Assembly: GCF_000974765.1 (NCBI RefSeq)
Contig: NZ_BBWU01000021.1
Location: 96,165-160,164, forward strand
Direction of reading: 5' to 3'
DNA from: Sphingomonas changbaiensis NBRC 104936
GTDB taxonomy: Bacteria; Pseudomonadota; Alphaproteobacteria; Sphingomonadales; Sphingomonadaceae
Length of the DNA stretch: 64,000 bases
The notes beneath the pieces were generated by a model. It saw nothing but the letters and a program-made list of their open reading frames with translations, ran no database searches and was not told where the DNA came from. Within the stretch, counting starts at the first letter, position 1. The number at the start of each line of letters is the position of its first letter. Both the position numbers and the translations under genes were made by a program. Below are positions 19,069-27,576 of the stretch, piece by piece.

Positions 19069-19091
19069 CGCCGGCGCACGAGGCGCCGGCG
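19069..19091 (+). terminator. Stem-loop after the Lrp-type gene
   Basis: CGCCGGCGC-ACGAG-GCGCCGGCG forms a perfect 9-bp stem with a 5-nt loop, about 90 bp past the regulator stop. It lacks a clear U-tract (TCCGGTTTC follows), so termination strength is uncertain. Confidence 0.4.
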
Positions 19092-19114
19092 TCCGGTTTC
19101 TGATGACAAGGTTG

Positions 19115-19139
19115 CTGCGCCGCCGGAGAAGCGGCGCAG
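19115..19139 (-). terminator. Stem-loop directly after the amidohydrolase gene
   Basis: CTGCGCCGC-CGGAGAA-GCGGCGCAG is a perfect 9-bp stem with a 7-nt loop, starting 3 bp beyond the amidohydrolase stop codon on the minus strand. It most likely marks the 3' end of that transcript, although only a short T-containing stretch follows. Confidence 0.5.
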
Positions 19140-19142
19140 TCG

Positions 19143-20837
19143 TTACTGGCCGGTGCCGGGATTGGGCGCGGGCGCGCCCGGCTGCCCGAGCCGCGCCTTT
19201 TCCGACGCGACCATCTGGGCGACTTCCGCCAGCAGCTTCTTCGCGTCGTAGACGATCCCGTCCTTGACCGTGTAGCTGACGCCGCCGACGAGTTCCTGCT
19301 TGTTCGTCTTCGGGTTCAGCCGCAGATGGCCGGTGCCGTAGAGCGTCTTCAGGTTCGCAAGCGGGTTTTCCTTCACGATCACGAGGTCGGCGAGCATGCC
19401 CGGCCGCACCACGCCGACCGGCGTCGGAACGCCCTTCGGACGCCAGCCCTCGTCGGCGCTCCACATTGTCGCGGAACGCACGATCTCGAGCGGGGTGAAG
19501 CCGGCCTCGCGGAACAGCTCGAGCTCCTCGATATAGGCGAAGCCATACGTCTTGAAGATGAAGCCGGAGTCGGTGCCGACCGTCACGCGGCCACCCATAT
19601 TCTTATAGTCGTTCATCAGCTTGAAAAAGTTCGAGTAGAACCGCTTCCAAGCGAACTCGTTCTCGGTCGTCCAGTCGTAAAAATAGGAACCGTGATTGTC
19701 GCGCGTCGACTGGAAATAATTCCAGAGCTGGGGCGTGACGTATTTGTTGTTCCAATCCGCATTCCGCGCGCGCATCAGGTCGCGCGACGCGGCGTAGATG
19801 TTGAACGTCGGGTTGAAGTCGACGTTGTTGTCCTTCTGGTGATGAAGGTATTCCATCCACTCTGGCGATTCCGGCGCGTATACCTCGTCCCAGATCTCGG
19901 CAATGTCGCCGAACCGGTCCTGCTCGTTGTTGTAGTTATAATCGAGCGGGAATTGCTGGATCGTCGCATCCTTCAGCAGCGCTTCGAAGTGCCCGTAATA
20001 ATGGGTCACGGTGTCGAGATGCGCGTCGCCCGCGTTGCGCGCGTTGAAGTTGGCGACCCCGGTCTGCGACAGATGGGCGACGGTGCCCATCTTGTTCTTG
20101 TGCGCTTCGTCAATCGCAGCAGCGATGATGTCCGGCGTCTCTTCGGGGCGATTGAAGAACTTGATGCCGTCGATGTTGTGCGTCGCCGCCCAGCGCACCC
20201 ACAGCCGCGCCTTTTCAGGCGAGTCGACGGGCCCGCCGGTCCAGCCCGCGCCCATCGTCTGGTAGTTGAGGATACGCGGCGCCGCGATCTCGTTGGCTGC
20301 AGACCGATTCTTCTCCGAGCTCGCGACCTCCGGCGGCGCGAGCGGCACGCCGCGGACGGTGGTGACGCCGTGCGCCAGCCAGAGCTTGTAGGCATAGCTC
20401 ATGTCCGGCGCCTTGTCGGCGGCCGGCGCGTGAACGTGCATGTCGACGAAGCCGGGCAGCACGTACATGCCGGTCGCGTCGAGCTCATAATCGGCGTCAC
20501 GCGGTTCGCGCTGCGGCTTCATCGGCAGGCCCGGCCAACCTGCCTGGGTGACGGCGACGATCTTGTTGCCTTCGATGACGATATCGACCGGCCCGCGCGG
20601 CGGCGCGCCGGTGCCGTCGATCAGCGTCGCGCCGCGGATCACCAGCTTGCGGAACGGGCCGACGCTCTCGTCGGACGTGCGCGGCGGCGCCGGGACATAC
20701 TGGCCGCGCGCTTCCTGCGTCGCGCCCGCCGCACCGCCGGCAAACCATTCGTCATGATCGTCCTGCGCAAACGACACGCCGGTAAGCGCGGTCGTCGCCA
20801 GGACAAGCGTCACTGCACTGAGGAATGCCTTCTTCAT
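19143..20837 (-). CDS. Secreted amidohydrolase family protein
   Basis: A 564-residue exported protein with a signal peptide ending at VSFA-QDDHDEW. It belongs to the metal-dependent amidohydrolase superfamily: GFVDMHVHAP gives the HxH metal motif near residue 133, HLSQTG and VTHYYGHFE give later His ligands, and GTDSGF the active-site Asp. The C-terminal PGMLADLVIVKENPLANL is typical of imidazolonepropionase-like secreted members. The substrate is unknown; secreted relatives include dipeptidases and lactamases. It follows a TonB-dependent receptor gene in the same direction, which would suit processing of an imported compound. Confidence 0.85.
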   Translation of the reverse strand: MKKAFLSAVTLVLATTALTGVSFAQDDHDEWFAGGAAGATQEARGQYVPAPPRTSDESVGPFRKLVIRGATLIDGTGAPPRGPVDIVIEGNKIVAVTQAGWPGLPMKPQREPRDADYELDATGMYVLPGFVDMHVHAPAADKAPDMSYAYKLWLAHGVTTVRGVPLAPPEVASSEKNRSAANEIAAPRILNYQTMGAGWTGGPVDSPEKARLWVRWAATHNIDGIKFFNRPEETPDIIAAAIDEAHKNKMGTVAHLSQTGVANFNARNAGDAHLDTVTHYYGHFEALLKDATIQQFPLDYNYNNEQDRFGDIAEIWDEVYAPESPEWMEYLHHQKDNNVDFNPTFNIYAASRDLMRARNADWNNKYVTPQLWNYFQSTRDNHGSYFYDWTTENEFAWKRFYSNFFKLMNDYKNMGGRVTVGTDSGFIFKTYGFAYIEELELFREAGFTPLEIVRSATMWSADEGWRPKGVPTPVGVVRPGMLADLVIVKENPLANLKTLYGTGHLRLNPKTNKQELVGGVSYTVKDGIVYDAKKLLAEVAQMVASEKARLGQPGAPAPNPGTGQ

Positions 20838-20910
20838 CTTTGAAACCCCTGATTCGACCCGAATTGTGTGATCATTGGCCTGTCGCCGCTGCCGAGGAAA
20901 GTGGTGCGGT

Positions 20911-20937
20911 GGGGGCGGCCCAGCGATGGCCGCCCCC
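20911..20937 (-). terminator. GC-rich stem-loop between the TonB receptor and the amidohydrolase
   Basis: GGGGGCGGCC-CAGCGAT-GGCCGCCCCC is a perfect 10-bp stem with a 7-nt loop, 60 bp after the TonB-dependent receptor stop on the minus strand. No U-tract follows, so it may be a 3'-end stabiliser or partial terminator rather than a strong stop. Confidence 0.45.
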
Positions 20938-20996
20938 GCCGGAAGAGAGTCTTAGGGATGGGGGAGCCCCTCCTCCGGCATTTCGAACCCATGATC

Positions 20997-23351
20997 TCAA
21001 CGGAAGCGCTTCAGCAGGCTGATGCCGAAGGTGCGTGGCGGCGCGCTGAACACCGTCGTCTTGCCGCCAGTGTTCGAGCTGGACGAGCGGCTGTTGACCG
21101 CCGCCGCGTTGAACACGTTGTTGACGAACAGGAACGCGTTCCAGCCGGAGTCGGCGGCCTGCAGGCCGATGCGCGCGTTCACCAGCTCATAAGCGTCGAC
21201 CTTGCGGCGATAGACGTCGAGCTGCGACAGCGTGCTGTATGAGGATCCGACGTACGCCGCATCGGCGCGGATGATGCCGTCGAGCGTGTCGCTGATCCCC
21301 CAGGTGTATTCGGCCGACCCGCTGGCGTTCCAGCGCGGAACGAAGGCCAGCCGATCGCCTTTCCGGCCGGTCGCGACCACGACTTCGCTGACCTGGTCCT
21401 CCGACAGGCGGGCGTTGGTGTAACCAAGGTTCGCCGACAGCGAGAAGCCGGCGAGCGGCGTTGCGCTCAGCTCCGCCTCGACGCCCTCGATCCGTGCCGC
21501 GCCGGCGTTGGAGATCAGCCCGAACACCGATCCGGTGCCGGAGGTGCGGCCTGAGACCTGGAGATTATCCCAGTCGATCCGATATCCGGTCAGGTTGAAA
21601 TAGACCCCGGCCAGCGGATGGGTCTTCACGCCGACTTCGTAATTCCACAGGCTGTCGGATGAATAGGCGGCCAGCGCGGCCGGCAAGCCGATCACCTGGT
21701 TTACGCCGCCGGGACGGAAGCCCTGCGACGCCTGCACATAGACCATATAGTCCGGATTGATTTCGTAGGAGGCGTTGAACTTGTAGACGAAGCCGTCTTC
21801 CTTCGATTCCGCCTCCTGGAACGGCGTCACCTTCGAGACGTAATGTTCCTGGCCCTTGTCGACCCGGCCGCCCACGGTCTTGTCGAAATCGTAATAGCGC
21901 GCGCCGGCCGTGAGGGTCAGCTTGTCGAAGAATTTGTACGACAGCTCGGCAAAGGCGGCCTTCTGCTTCAGGTGATCGTTGATCGTCCGATCGTAGAAGA
22001 TGTTCTCGTCGACAAAGGGCTGGAGCAGCCCGCTGCGTGGATCGGCGGTGAGCAATGTGCTGCGCACCTCGGTCTTGCGGTCTTCGGAGAAGACGCCGAC
22101 CGTCCAGTTGAACGGACCGTTGCCGGTCGAGCTCAGGCGCAGCTCATTCGTCCAGTTCTTCACGAACTGCGGCTGGTAGAGGCTCGAAAACAGAATGCGG
22201 TTCGTCTCGTCGAGATAGTCGGCGAGTTCGGTCGGCGAACAGGCGCGGGCATTGGCGAGATGATAGCGCTTGCATCCGGCGGCATTGTCGCGGCCGTTGA
22301 AGGTGTCGCTGACGTCGCTGACGACGGTGCGATCGCGGCGGAAATAGGTGCTCACCGCGGTCAGCGCGACCGGGCCGAAATCATAGTTCAGCGTGCCGCT
22401 GTAGATCTGGTTCTTGTCGTAGTTTCCGGATTCGGAGCGGCCGTCCGTCACATAACGCTGGCCCGTCTCGGCGATCCAGCGCGGGCTGTTGGTCGCGACC
22501 TTCTCGTAATAGGCGGCAAAATCGACGGTCAGCGCGTCGGTCGGCGTGATGCGCAGCAACGCGCGACCGCCATACGAATTGCCGTCGTTGATGTTGTTGC
22601 GGTGATAGTAGGAGTTGTCGACGTAGCCGGCGAACTGATTGTAATCGCCGACCACGCGCAGCGCGACCACGTCCTCGACGATCGGCACGTTGATCATCGC
22701 GTCGACGGAGCCGCCGACGCCCCCGCTCTGGACCGCCGACAAGCTGCCCGCCATCGCGGCTTCGAGACGATCGGCCTTCGGCTTTTCGTAGATGATGCGG
22801 ACCGTGCCGCCCATCGATCCGGAGCCGTAAAGCGTGCCCTGCGGCCCGCGCAGCACCTCGGCACGCTCGACATCGAACAGGCGGAAATCGGGGGTCGAGC
22901 CCGCCGCGTCGCTGGTCGTGCCGACCGATCCGGAGACCGGGGATTCGTCGTAATAGACGCCGACGGTCGGCTCACCCGCAGCGGTGACGCCGCGCAGGAT
23001 GACGCGACGGTTGCCGGGGCCGCCATCGACCACCCGAAGGCTCGGCGCATTGCGCGTCAGGTCGGTGAAGCTGGTCGTGCCGCCCCGCTGAAGCGAATCG
23101 CCGCCGACGGCGGAGATCGCGATCGGCGTGTCCTGAAGCCGCGTGTCGCGCTTCAAAGCGGTGACGACGATTTCGCCCGAGTTGTCGGCCACATTCGCAT
23201 TGTCGGCCGCTGCCTGGGCTTCGGCTCCGGCCGGCACGTCCTGCGCCATGGCCATCGACGGAAAGAGGATCGCCGCGCCTGTCAGCAGGGCTGCGCGCCC
23301 GATACGGCCCGCCGCTTGCGGATACGAGACTCCACCAAATCCAAACGCCAT
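20997..23351 (-). CDS. TonB-dependent receptor
   Basis: A 784-residue outer-membrane receptor. After a signal peptide (ending near FPSMAMAQDVPAG) comes a TonB-box-like EIVVTALKRD and the plug domain (IAISAVGGDSLQ, NAPSLRVVDGGPGNRRVILRGV, DVERAEVLRGPQGTLYGSGSMGG). The beta-barrel ends in an aromatic-containing segment, RTFGISLLKRFR. Length and motifs fit the sphingomonad receptor family for plant-derived or polycyclic organic compounds; the ligand cannot be read. The downstream secreted amidohydrolase may act on the same substrate. It has its own upstream control region. Confidence 0.93.
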   Translation of the reverse strand: MAFGFGGVSYPQAAGRIGRAALLTGAAILFPSMAMAQDVPAGAEAQAAADNANVADNSGEIVVTALKRDTRLQDTPIAISAVGGDSLQRGGTTSFTDLTRNAPSLRVVDGGPGNRRVILRGVTAAGEPTVGVYYDESPVSGSVGTTSDAAGSTPDFRLFDVERAEVLRGPQGTLYGSGSMGGTVRIIYEKPKADRLEAAMAGSLSAVQSGGVGGSVDAMINVPIVEDVVALRVVGDYNQFAGYVDNSYYHRNNINDGNSYGGRALLRITPTDALTVDFAAYYEKVATNSPRWIAETGQRYVTDGRSESGNYDKNQIYSGTLNYDFGPVALTAVSTYFRRDRTVVSDVSDTFNGRDNAAGCKRYHLANARACSPTELADYLDETNRILFSSLYQPQFVKNWTNELRLSSTGNGPFNWTVGVFSEDRKTEVRSTLLTADPRSGLLQPFVDENIFYDRTINDHLKQKAAFAELSYKFFDKLTLTAGARYYDFDKTVGGRVDKGQEHYVSKVTPFQEAESKEDGFVYKFNASYEINPDYMVYVQASQGFRPGGVNQVIGLPAALAAYSSDSLWNYEVGVKTHPLAGVYFNLTGYRIDWDNLQVSGRTSGTGSVFGLISNAGAARIEGVEAELSATPLAGFSLSANLGYTNARLSEDQVSEVVVATGRKGDRLAFVPRWNASGSAEYTWGISDTLDGIIRADAAYVGSSYSTLSQLDVYRRKVDAYELVNARIGLQAADSGWNAFLFVNNVFNAAAVNSRSSSSNTGGKTTVFSAPPRTFGISLLKRFR

Positions 23352-23603
23352 TCTGCAACCCCCCTGATGATTCGTTTTTGCGCAGCAGATGAAGGAAAGG
23401 CCCGGTCTGCCGCCGTCCTTATGGGTAGCAGCGCCCGTTCCGAAGGTGCTTGGTTTTTTGACGATCTACGCAGGATTAATTTCTGGATATCGACCAAAAA
23501 TCGAAGGTTCAGCCGGATTTTAAGCATAACCCCGCAACATCGTTCCCCTCCCTTCAATTCGATCTATTCTGTGGCGCGAATCAGCAGGAGCGTGCCTCAA
23601 TCG
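23352..23603. other. Divergent control region, no gene seen
   Basis: These 252 bp separate the TonB-dependent receptor from the divergent GNAT gene. The middle (about 23450-23530) is clearly richer in A/T than its surroundings, as expected for promoters. I found no confident -35/-10 pair, riboswitch or coding frame. Confidence 0.4.
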
Positions 23604-24101
23604 ATGCGAATTAGATCAGCCACGGACGCGGACTGGCCGAAGATCTGGCTGATCCTCGAACCCGTTATACGCGCCGGCGAAGCCTATGCGCTTCCGGTCG
23701 ACATGGATGAGGCCGATGCGCGTGCCTATTGGTTCGCGCCGGGCCACGATGTCTTTGTCGCGGAAATCGAGGACGCGCGCCTGGCCGGCACTTATTATAT
23801 GCGCCCCAACCAGCGCGGCGGCGGAAGCCATGTCTGCAACTGCGGATATGCGACCGCGACGGACATGCAGGGCCGCGGGATCGCGCGCACGATGGGCGAG
23901 CATTCGCTCGAGACCGCGCGCGATCGCGGCTATCGAGCGATGCAGTTTAATTTCGTGGTTGCCAGCAACGAGCGCGCGGTTCGGCTCTGGAGCTCGCTCG
24001 GCTTCGACATTGTCGGCCGCCTGCCCTCGGCCTTTCGCCACCCGGCGCTTGGCGATGTGGACGCGCTTGTGATGTGGCGCTCGCTTGAGCTCGGCGATTG
24101 A
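23604..24101 (+). CDS. GNAT family N-acetyltransferase
   Basis: A 165-residue acetyltransferase. It has the GNAT N-terminus (IRSATDADWPKIWLILEPVIRAGEAYALP), the central strand DVFVAEIEDARLAGTYYM, the acetyl-CoA loop DMQGRGIARTMGEHSLE (Q-x-x-G-x-A) near residue 97, and the terminal ASNERAVRLWSSLGFDIVGRLPSAF. ATG 23604 is chosen because the fold begins there, although the frame stays open far upstream. Substrate unknown. Confidence 0.85.
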   Translation: MRIRSATDADWPKIWLILEPVIRAGEAYALPVDMDEADARAYWFAPGHDVFVAEIEDARLAGTYYMRPNQRGGGSHVCNCGYATATDMQGRGIARTMGEHSLETARDRGYRAMQFNFVVASNERAVRLWSSLGFDIVGRLPSAFRHPALGDVDALVMWRSLELGD

Positions 24102-24146
24102 AGCCGCGGTGCCGGCCGAAAAAAGGTATCGCCGCTATAGGGAAAA

Positions 24147-24222
24147 TGGTGGAGCCGAGGGGGATCGAACCCCTGACCTTCGCAATGCCATTGCGACGCT
24201 CTCCCAGCTGAGCTACGGCCCC
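24147..24222 (-). tRNA. tRNA-Ala (GGC)
   Basis: The minus strand gives a 76-nt cloverleaf: acceptor GGGGCCG pairing with CGGCTCC (one G-U pair), D-arm AGCTCAGCTGGGAGAGC, anticodon stem TCGCA/TGCGA around loop ATGGCAT with anticodon GGC, and T-loop GGTTCGATCC. The 3' CCA is encoded. Confidence 0.96.
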
Positions 24223-24293
24223 ACGCTTGTCACGCCGGGCTGGTCCGGCGGGCTTGAGCGCCGCCCGTTAGCGGGGCGGCGCCGGTAAATCAA

Positions 24294-24614
24294 TCAGCTT
24301 TCGTCACTGTCGTCGCCGGTCGCGACGCCAAGATCGTCGTCGCCGCCCAGATCGACTTCCTCGTCGACGGAAGGTTCGCCCTCGTCGATGTCCAGATCGT
24401 CGTCGCCGCCACCCAGGACTTCGTCGTCTTCGCTCTTCGCCTCTTCCTTCTTGGGGGCGTCGAACGGCAGCGGCTGCTTCGACTTGAGGACCGGCTCAGG
24501 CTCCCAGGCGTAGCCGCAATTGATGCACTGGACGGGATCGTCCTTGCCGAGATCGTAGAAACGGGTCGCGCATTTCGGGCAGCTGCGCTTGGCTCCCCAT
24601 TCAGGCTTCACCAT
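24294..24614 (-). CDS. TIGR02300 family protein (FYDLN acid domain)
   Basis: A 106-residue alphaproteobacterial protein. The N-terminus is a four-cysteine zinc ribbon (CPKC ... CINC, residues 12-33) containing the family FYDLGKDDP motif. The second half is extremely acidic, with repeated GGDDDLD segments. Function is unknown; the family is usually found near tRNA-Ala and aroA, as here. Confidence 0.9.
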   Translation of the reverse strand: MVKPEWGAKRSCPKCATRFYDLGKDDPVQCINCGYAWEPEPVLKSKQPLPFDAPKKEEAKSEDDEVLGGGDDDLDIDEGEPSVDEEVDLGGDDDLGVATGDDSDES

Positions 24615-24762
24615 CTGTGGCCTTGCTCCGGATACTCATGAAAAGAAAAACAGCGGCGCATCATCGTCGATGCCCCGCCAATCGGCGCGCGCCTTGCCAT
24701 AGCAAAAGGGCGCTGTCAAAAGCCCCGCGCTCGCTTCTCCGACAAGATAGGAACGTCGTCCG

Positions 24763-26082
24763 TTGCACGCCAGTCCGCGCCCGTTGAGCTTCGCGCGCTC
24801 CGGCCCGCTTTCCGGCGCCGTGCGGGTGCCCGGCGACAAGTCGATCAGCCACCGCGCGCTGATGCTGTCGGCGCTCGCCGTCGGGGAAAGCCGGATCGAC
24901 GGGCTGCTCGAAGGCGAAGACGTGCTCGCGACCGCCGCGGCGATGCGGGCGATGGGCGCAACAGTCGAGCGCGACGCCGACGGTCGCTGGACCGTCTTCG
25001 GCGTGGGTGTCGGCGGGCTGCTCCAGCCGGAATCGGCGCTCGACATGGGCAACAGCGGCACCTCGACCCGCCTGCTGATGGGCCTTGTCGCGAGTCACCC
25101 GATCAGCGCCACCTTCACCGGCGACGCTTCGCTCTCTCGCCGGCCGATGAACCGGGTGATCGAGCCCTTGTCGCTGATGGGCGCGGACGTGACCGCCTCG
25201 CCCGGTGGCCGCCTCCCGCTGATGCTGCGCGGCCTCTGCCCGGCGGTTCCGATCGCCTACCGCCTGCCGGTCGCGTCCGCCCAGGTGAAGAGCGCGGTGC
25301 TGCTCGCCGGCCTCAACACGCCGGGCATCACCCGCGTGATCGAGCCGGTCCCGACCCGCGATCACAGCGAACGGATGCTGAAGGGCTTCGGCGCCGACCT
25401 GACGGTCGAACTCGAAAACGGCGAACGCCACATCCGGATTCGCGGCGAGGCCGAGCTGAAGCCGCAGCGCATCACCGTCCCCGGAGACCCCTCGTCCGCC
25501 GCCTTCCCGGTCGTCGCCGCGCTGGTCGTGCCCGGCTCGGCCGTCACGGTCGAGAATGTCGGCATCAACCCGACCCGCGCCGGCCTTTACGAAGTGCTGC
25601 GGATGATGGGCGCGGAGATCGCTTTCGCGAACCCACGCGAGGTCGGCGGCGAGCCGGTCGCGGACATCACCGCCTGCTTCTCGACGCTCTCCGGCATCGA
25701 CGTGCCGCCGGAGCTCGCGCCCAGCATGATCGACGACTTCCCGGTGCTGTTCGTCGCCGCCGCCTTCGCGCAGGGCCGGACGGTGATGCGCGGGCTCGAG
25801 GAACTGCGTGTGAAGGAATCGGACCGGATCGCGACGATGGCCGAAGGGCTCCGCGCGATCGGCGCGCAAGTCGAGGAGCTTTCCGACGGCCTGATAATCG
25901 ATGGCACCGGCGGCGATCCCCTGCCCGGCGGCGCAACGATCGCCTCCCGCCTCGACCATCGCATCGCGATGAGCATGGCGGTTGCCGGGCTGAATTGCCA
26001 TCAGCCGGTTCAGGTGGACGATATGAGCCCGGTGGCAACCAGCTTTCCCGGTTTCACAAGCCTTATCGAGCAACTGCAATGA
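24763..26082 (+). CDS. aroA: 3-phosphoshikimate 1-carboxyvinyltransferase (EPSP synthase), class II-like
   Basis: A 439-residue enzyme of the shikimate pathway joining shikimate-3-phosphate and phosphoenolpyruvate. Motifs: [11 protein letters not shown] (21-33), [30 protein letters not shown] and [13 protein letters not shown]. The sequence closely follows the CP4 type of Agrobacterium. At the position that is Ala100 in CP4 and governs glyphosate tolerance, this protein has Gly99 (GNSGT), as in sensitive enzymes. The start is TTG 24763 with AGGA 10 bp upstream; no ATG fits the conserved N-terminus. It overlaps cmk by ATGA. Confidence 0.95.
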   Translation: MHASPRPLSFARSGPLSGAVRVPGDKSISHRALMLSALAVGESRIDGLLEGEDVLATAAAMRAMGATVERDADGRWTVFGVGVGGLLQPESALDMGNSGTSTRLLMGLVASHPISATFTGDASLSRRPMNRVIEPLSLMGADVTASPGGRLPLMLRGLCPAVPIAYRLPVASAQVKSAVLLAGLNTPGITRVIEPVPTRDHSERMLKGFGADLTVELENGERHIRIRGEAELKPQRITVPGDPSSAAFPVVAALVVPGSAVTVENVGINPTRAGLYEVLRMMGAEIAFANPREVGGEPVADITACFSTLSGIDVPPELAPSMIDDFPVLFVAAAFAQGRTVMRGLEELRVKESDRIATMAEGLRAIGAQVEELSDGLIIDGTGGDPLPGGATIASRLDHRIAMSMAVAGLNCHQPVQVDDMSPVATSFPGFTSLIEQLQ

Positions 26083-26696
26083 TCATCGCTGTCGACGGAC
26101 CGGCGGCCAGCGGCAAGGGCACGATCGCCCGCGCGCTCGCTGCCCATTACAAGCTGCCGCACCTGGACACCGGCCTGCTCTACCGCGCGGTCGGGCAGAC
26201 AGTGCTAGATCGCGGCGGTGATCCCGCCAGCGCGCTCGACGCGTTCGAAGCCTGCGACTTTGCCGACGCGCTGCTGGCCGATCCGCGGCTGAAGCTCGCG
26301 GCGGCGGGCAACGCGGCGTCGGTGGTTTCCGCCCATGGATCGGTCCGCCAGGCCTTGATGGACCGCCAGCGCGCCTTTGCAGCTCAGCCGGGCGGCGCGG
26401 TGCTGGACGGGCGCGATATCGGCACGGTGATCGCGCCGGATGCCGATGCCAAATTGTTCGTGCGCGCTACTTCCGCGATCCGCGCGCGCCGTCGCTATGA
26501 GGAACTGGTCCGCGCCGGAGTCGCGACCAGCTTCGACCGGGTGCTGGCCGATATCAAGGCGCGCGACCTGCGCGATTCCACCCGCGCTGCCGCGCCGCTC
26601 CGCCAGGCCGAAGACGCGATGTTGCTCGATACCAGCTATATGTCGATCGAAAGCGCGATCAGCCGTGCGATCGCGCTGGTGGAGAGTCGTCGCTAG
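26079..26696 (+). CDS. cmk: (d)CMP kinase
   Basis: A 205-residue cytidylate kinase that phosphorylates CMP and dCMP. It has P-loop [10 protein letters not shown] (6-15), the substrate segment [30 protein letters not shown] and the lid region RARRRYEEL. The start ATG 26079 overlaps the aroA stop, and the aroA-cmk-rpsA order is common in alphaproteobacteria. It ends with a 4-bp overlap with the convergent small gene. Confidence 0.95.
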   Translation: MIIAVDGPAASGKGTIARALAAHYKLPHLDTGLLYRAVGQTVLDRGGDPASALDAFEACDFADALLADPRLKLAAAGNAASVVSAHGSVRQALMDRQRAFAAQPGGAVLDGRDIGTVIAPDADAKLFVRATSAIRARRRYEELVRAGVATSFDRVLADIKARDLRDSTRAAAPLRQAEDAMLLDTSYMSIESAISRAIALVESRR

Positions 26697-26899
26697 GCGA
26701 GCCTGATCCGGAAGCCATAGCCGCGCGGCGCCGAGCGGACCGGCACGTGCAGGATATTGGCGCGGGTGCGGACCGCCTCCTGCGATCGCCCGAGTTGGCG
26801 CGCGACGTCGATCAGATAGGCGCCGTCGGCGAACAGGCAGCGGACCGTCTCGTCCTCAACTGCGGACCAGCTTTGTCCGTGATGCGCGCGTGCAAGCAA
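26693..26899 (-). CDS. Small SANT/Myb-like helix-turn-helix protein
   Basis: A 68-residue protein containing [41 protein letters not shown], a SANT/Myb-like or sigma-region-4-like three-helix pattern. The start is TTG 26899, preceded by a strong AGGGAGGA Shine-Dalgarno ending 4 bp before it; the longer frame to 27049 has no family-like sequence. DNA binding is inferred from the helix pattern. Similar short proteins near cmk are usually left hypothetical. Confidence 0.55.
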   Translation of the reverse strand: MLARAHHGQSWSAVEDETVRCLFADGAYLIDVARQLGRSQEAVRTRANILHVPVRSAPRGYGFRIRLA

Positions 26900-26975
26900 G
26901 CCGTCCTCCCTTACGAAAACAGGCCCGCCCTTCGATACGCCGAAGGACGGGCAAGACTGCACTGGAGCACTATGC

Positions 26976-27005
26976 GAACGCCTGTGTAACGATACGCAGG
27001 CGTTC
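26976..27005 (-). terminator. Stem-loop after the small basic exported protein
   Basis: GAACGCCTG-(12 nt)-CAGGCGTTC, a perfect 9-bp stem 13 bp after the stop codon on the minus strand. A second imperfect hairpin follows at about 26931-26952. Probable transcript end. Confidence 0.5.
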
Positions 27006-27017
27006 CGGTTCCATCGC

Positions 27018-27248
27018 TCAGCGCCGGACGCGAATTGTCCTGCAGACACGGACGCGGCGGTGATGGTGCCAGCGCGTTCTGCACACCCGCTTGGTCCGCC
27101 ATCCGCGATGCCGCATTTCGTGACGGTAATTGACGTGCCGCGTCACCGTCGTCCGCGTCACCACCCGCTCGCGCTGGGCACTGGCGGGCACTGCCGAAAA
27201 GGACGTGATCGCCACGGCGGCCGCGGCTGCAATCGCAAAGAGCTTCAT
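27018..27248 (-). CDS. Small exported Arg/His-rich protein
   Basis: A 76-residue protein with a clear signal peptide (MKLFAIAAAAAVAITSFSAVPASAQ). The mature part of about 50 residues is rich in Arg and His and contains RHVNYRHEMRHRGWRTKRV, with two Cys residues near the end. The protein is strongly basic. No enzyme motif is visible; similar small exported basic proteins of sphingomonads are uncharacterised. ATG 27248 is chosen over 27284 because the signal peptide begins there. It is divergent from rpsA. Confidence 0.65.
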   Translation of the reverse strand: MKLFAIAAAAAVAITSFSAVPASAQRERVVTRTTVTRHVNYRHEMRHRGWRTKRVCRTRWHHHRRVRVCRTIRVRR

Positions 27249-27329
27249 CTTCGTCTCCCATTCCCCTGTCGCGAGCCGAACCACCGACCCGGCAATCCGG
27301 TTTCAACGGGAGGAACGGGCGCGCACGCC

Positions 27330-27358
27330 TTGCCCTTTGCCCACCTTTCCCCTATGTG
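27330..27358 (+). promoter_or_regulatory. Candidate rpsA promoter
   Basis: TTGCCC at 27330-27335 and TATGTG at 27353-27358 are separated by 17 bp, a fair match to a housekeeping -35/-10 pair. It would give a leader of about 210 nt before rpsA. Confidence 0.35.
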
Positions 27359-27393
27359 CGCCCGCGTCCGGCGGACTTGGGTTCGCGGAGGAA

Positions 27394-27424
27394 GGCGCGT
27401 GGGGTGTTCCGACGCGCCCTTTTG
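27394..27424 (+). terminator. Terminator-like hairpin in the rpsA leader
   Basis: GGCGCGT-(11 nt)-ACGCGCC is a perfect 7-bp stem followed by CTTTTGGCTTTT. It lies inside the predicted rpsA leader, so it may act as an attenuator or a structured leader element rather than the end of a gene. Confidence 0.35.
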
Positions 27425-27576
27425 GCTTTTATGGCGCCTCCGTTCCCCTGCACCGCCCGGATGCTTCGTCGGCATGCGGCCGGCGGGGCGGATTGGCCTC
27501 GGGTCCGTTCACGCGGGCCTAGACCGCCGGAGACAACCGGCTGGCCAGCAATGATTGTTTAGGAAGTATCTCCCTC

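Larger units (their letters stand above)
27249..27576. other. Divergent region and rpsA leader
   Basis: This 328-bp region has no gene I can support. It holds a candidate plus-strand promoter (27330-27358) and a terminator-like hairpin (27394-27424) between that promoter and rpsA. The promoter for the divergent small protein should lie in the left part. Confidence 0.4.

Noticed and set aside
21843..23603. A 587-codon upstream extension of the GNAT frame
   Set aside because: It is antisense to the TonB-dependent receptor. The GNAT fold begins at ATG 23604.
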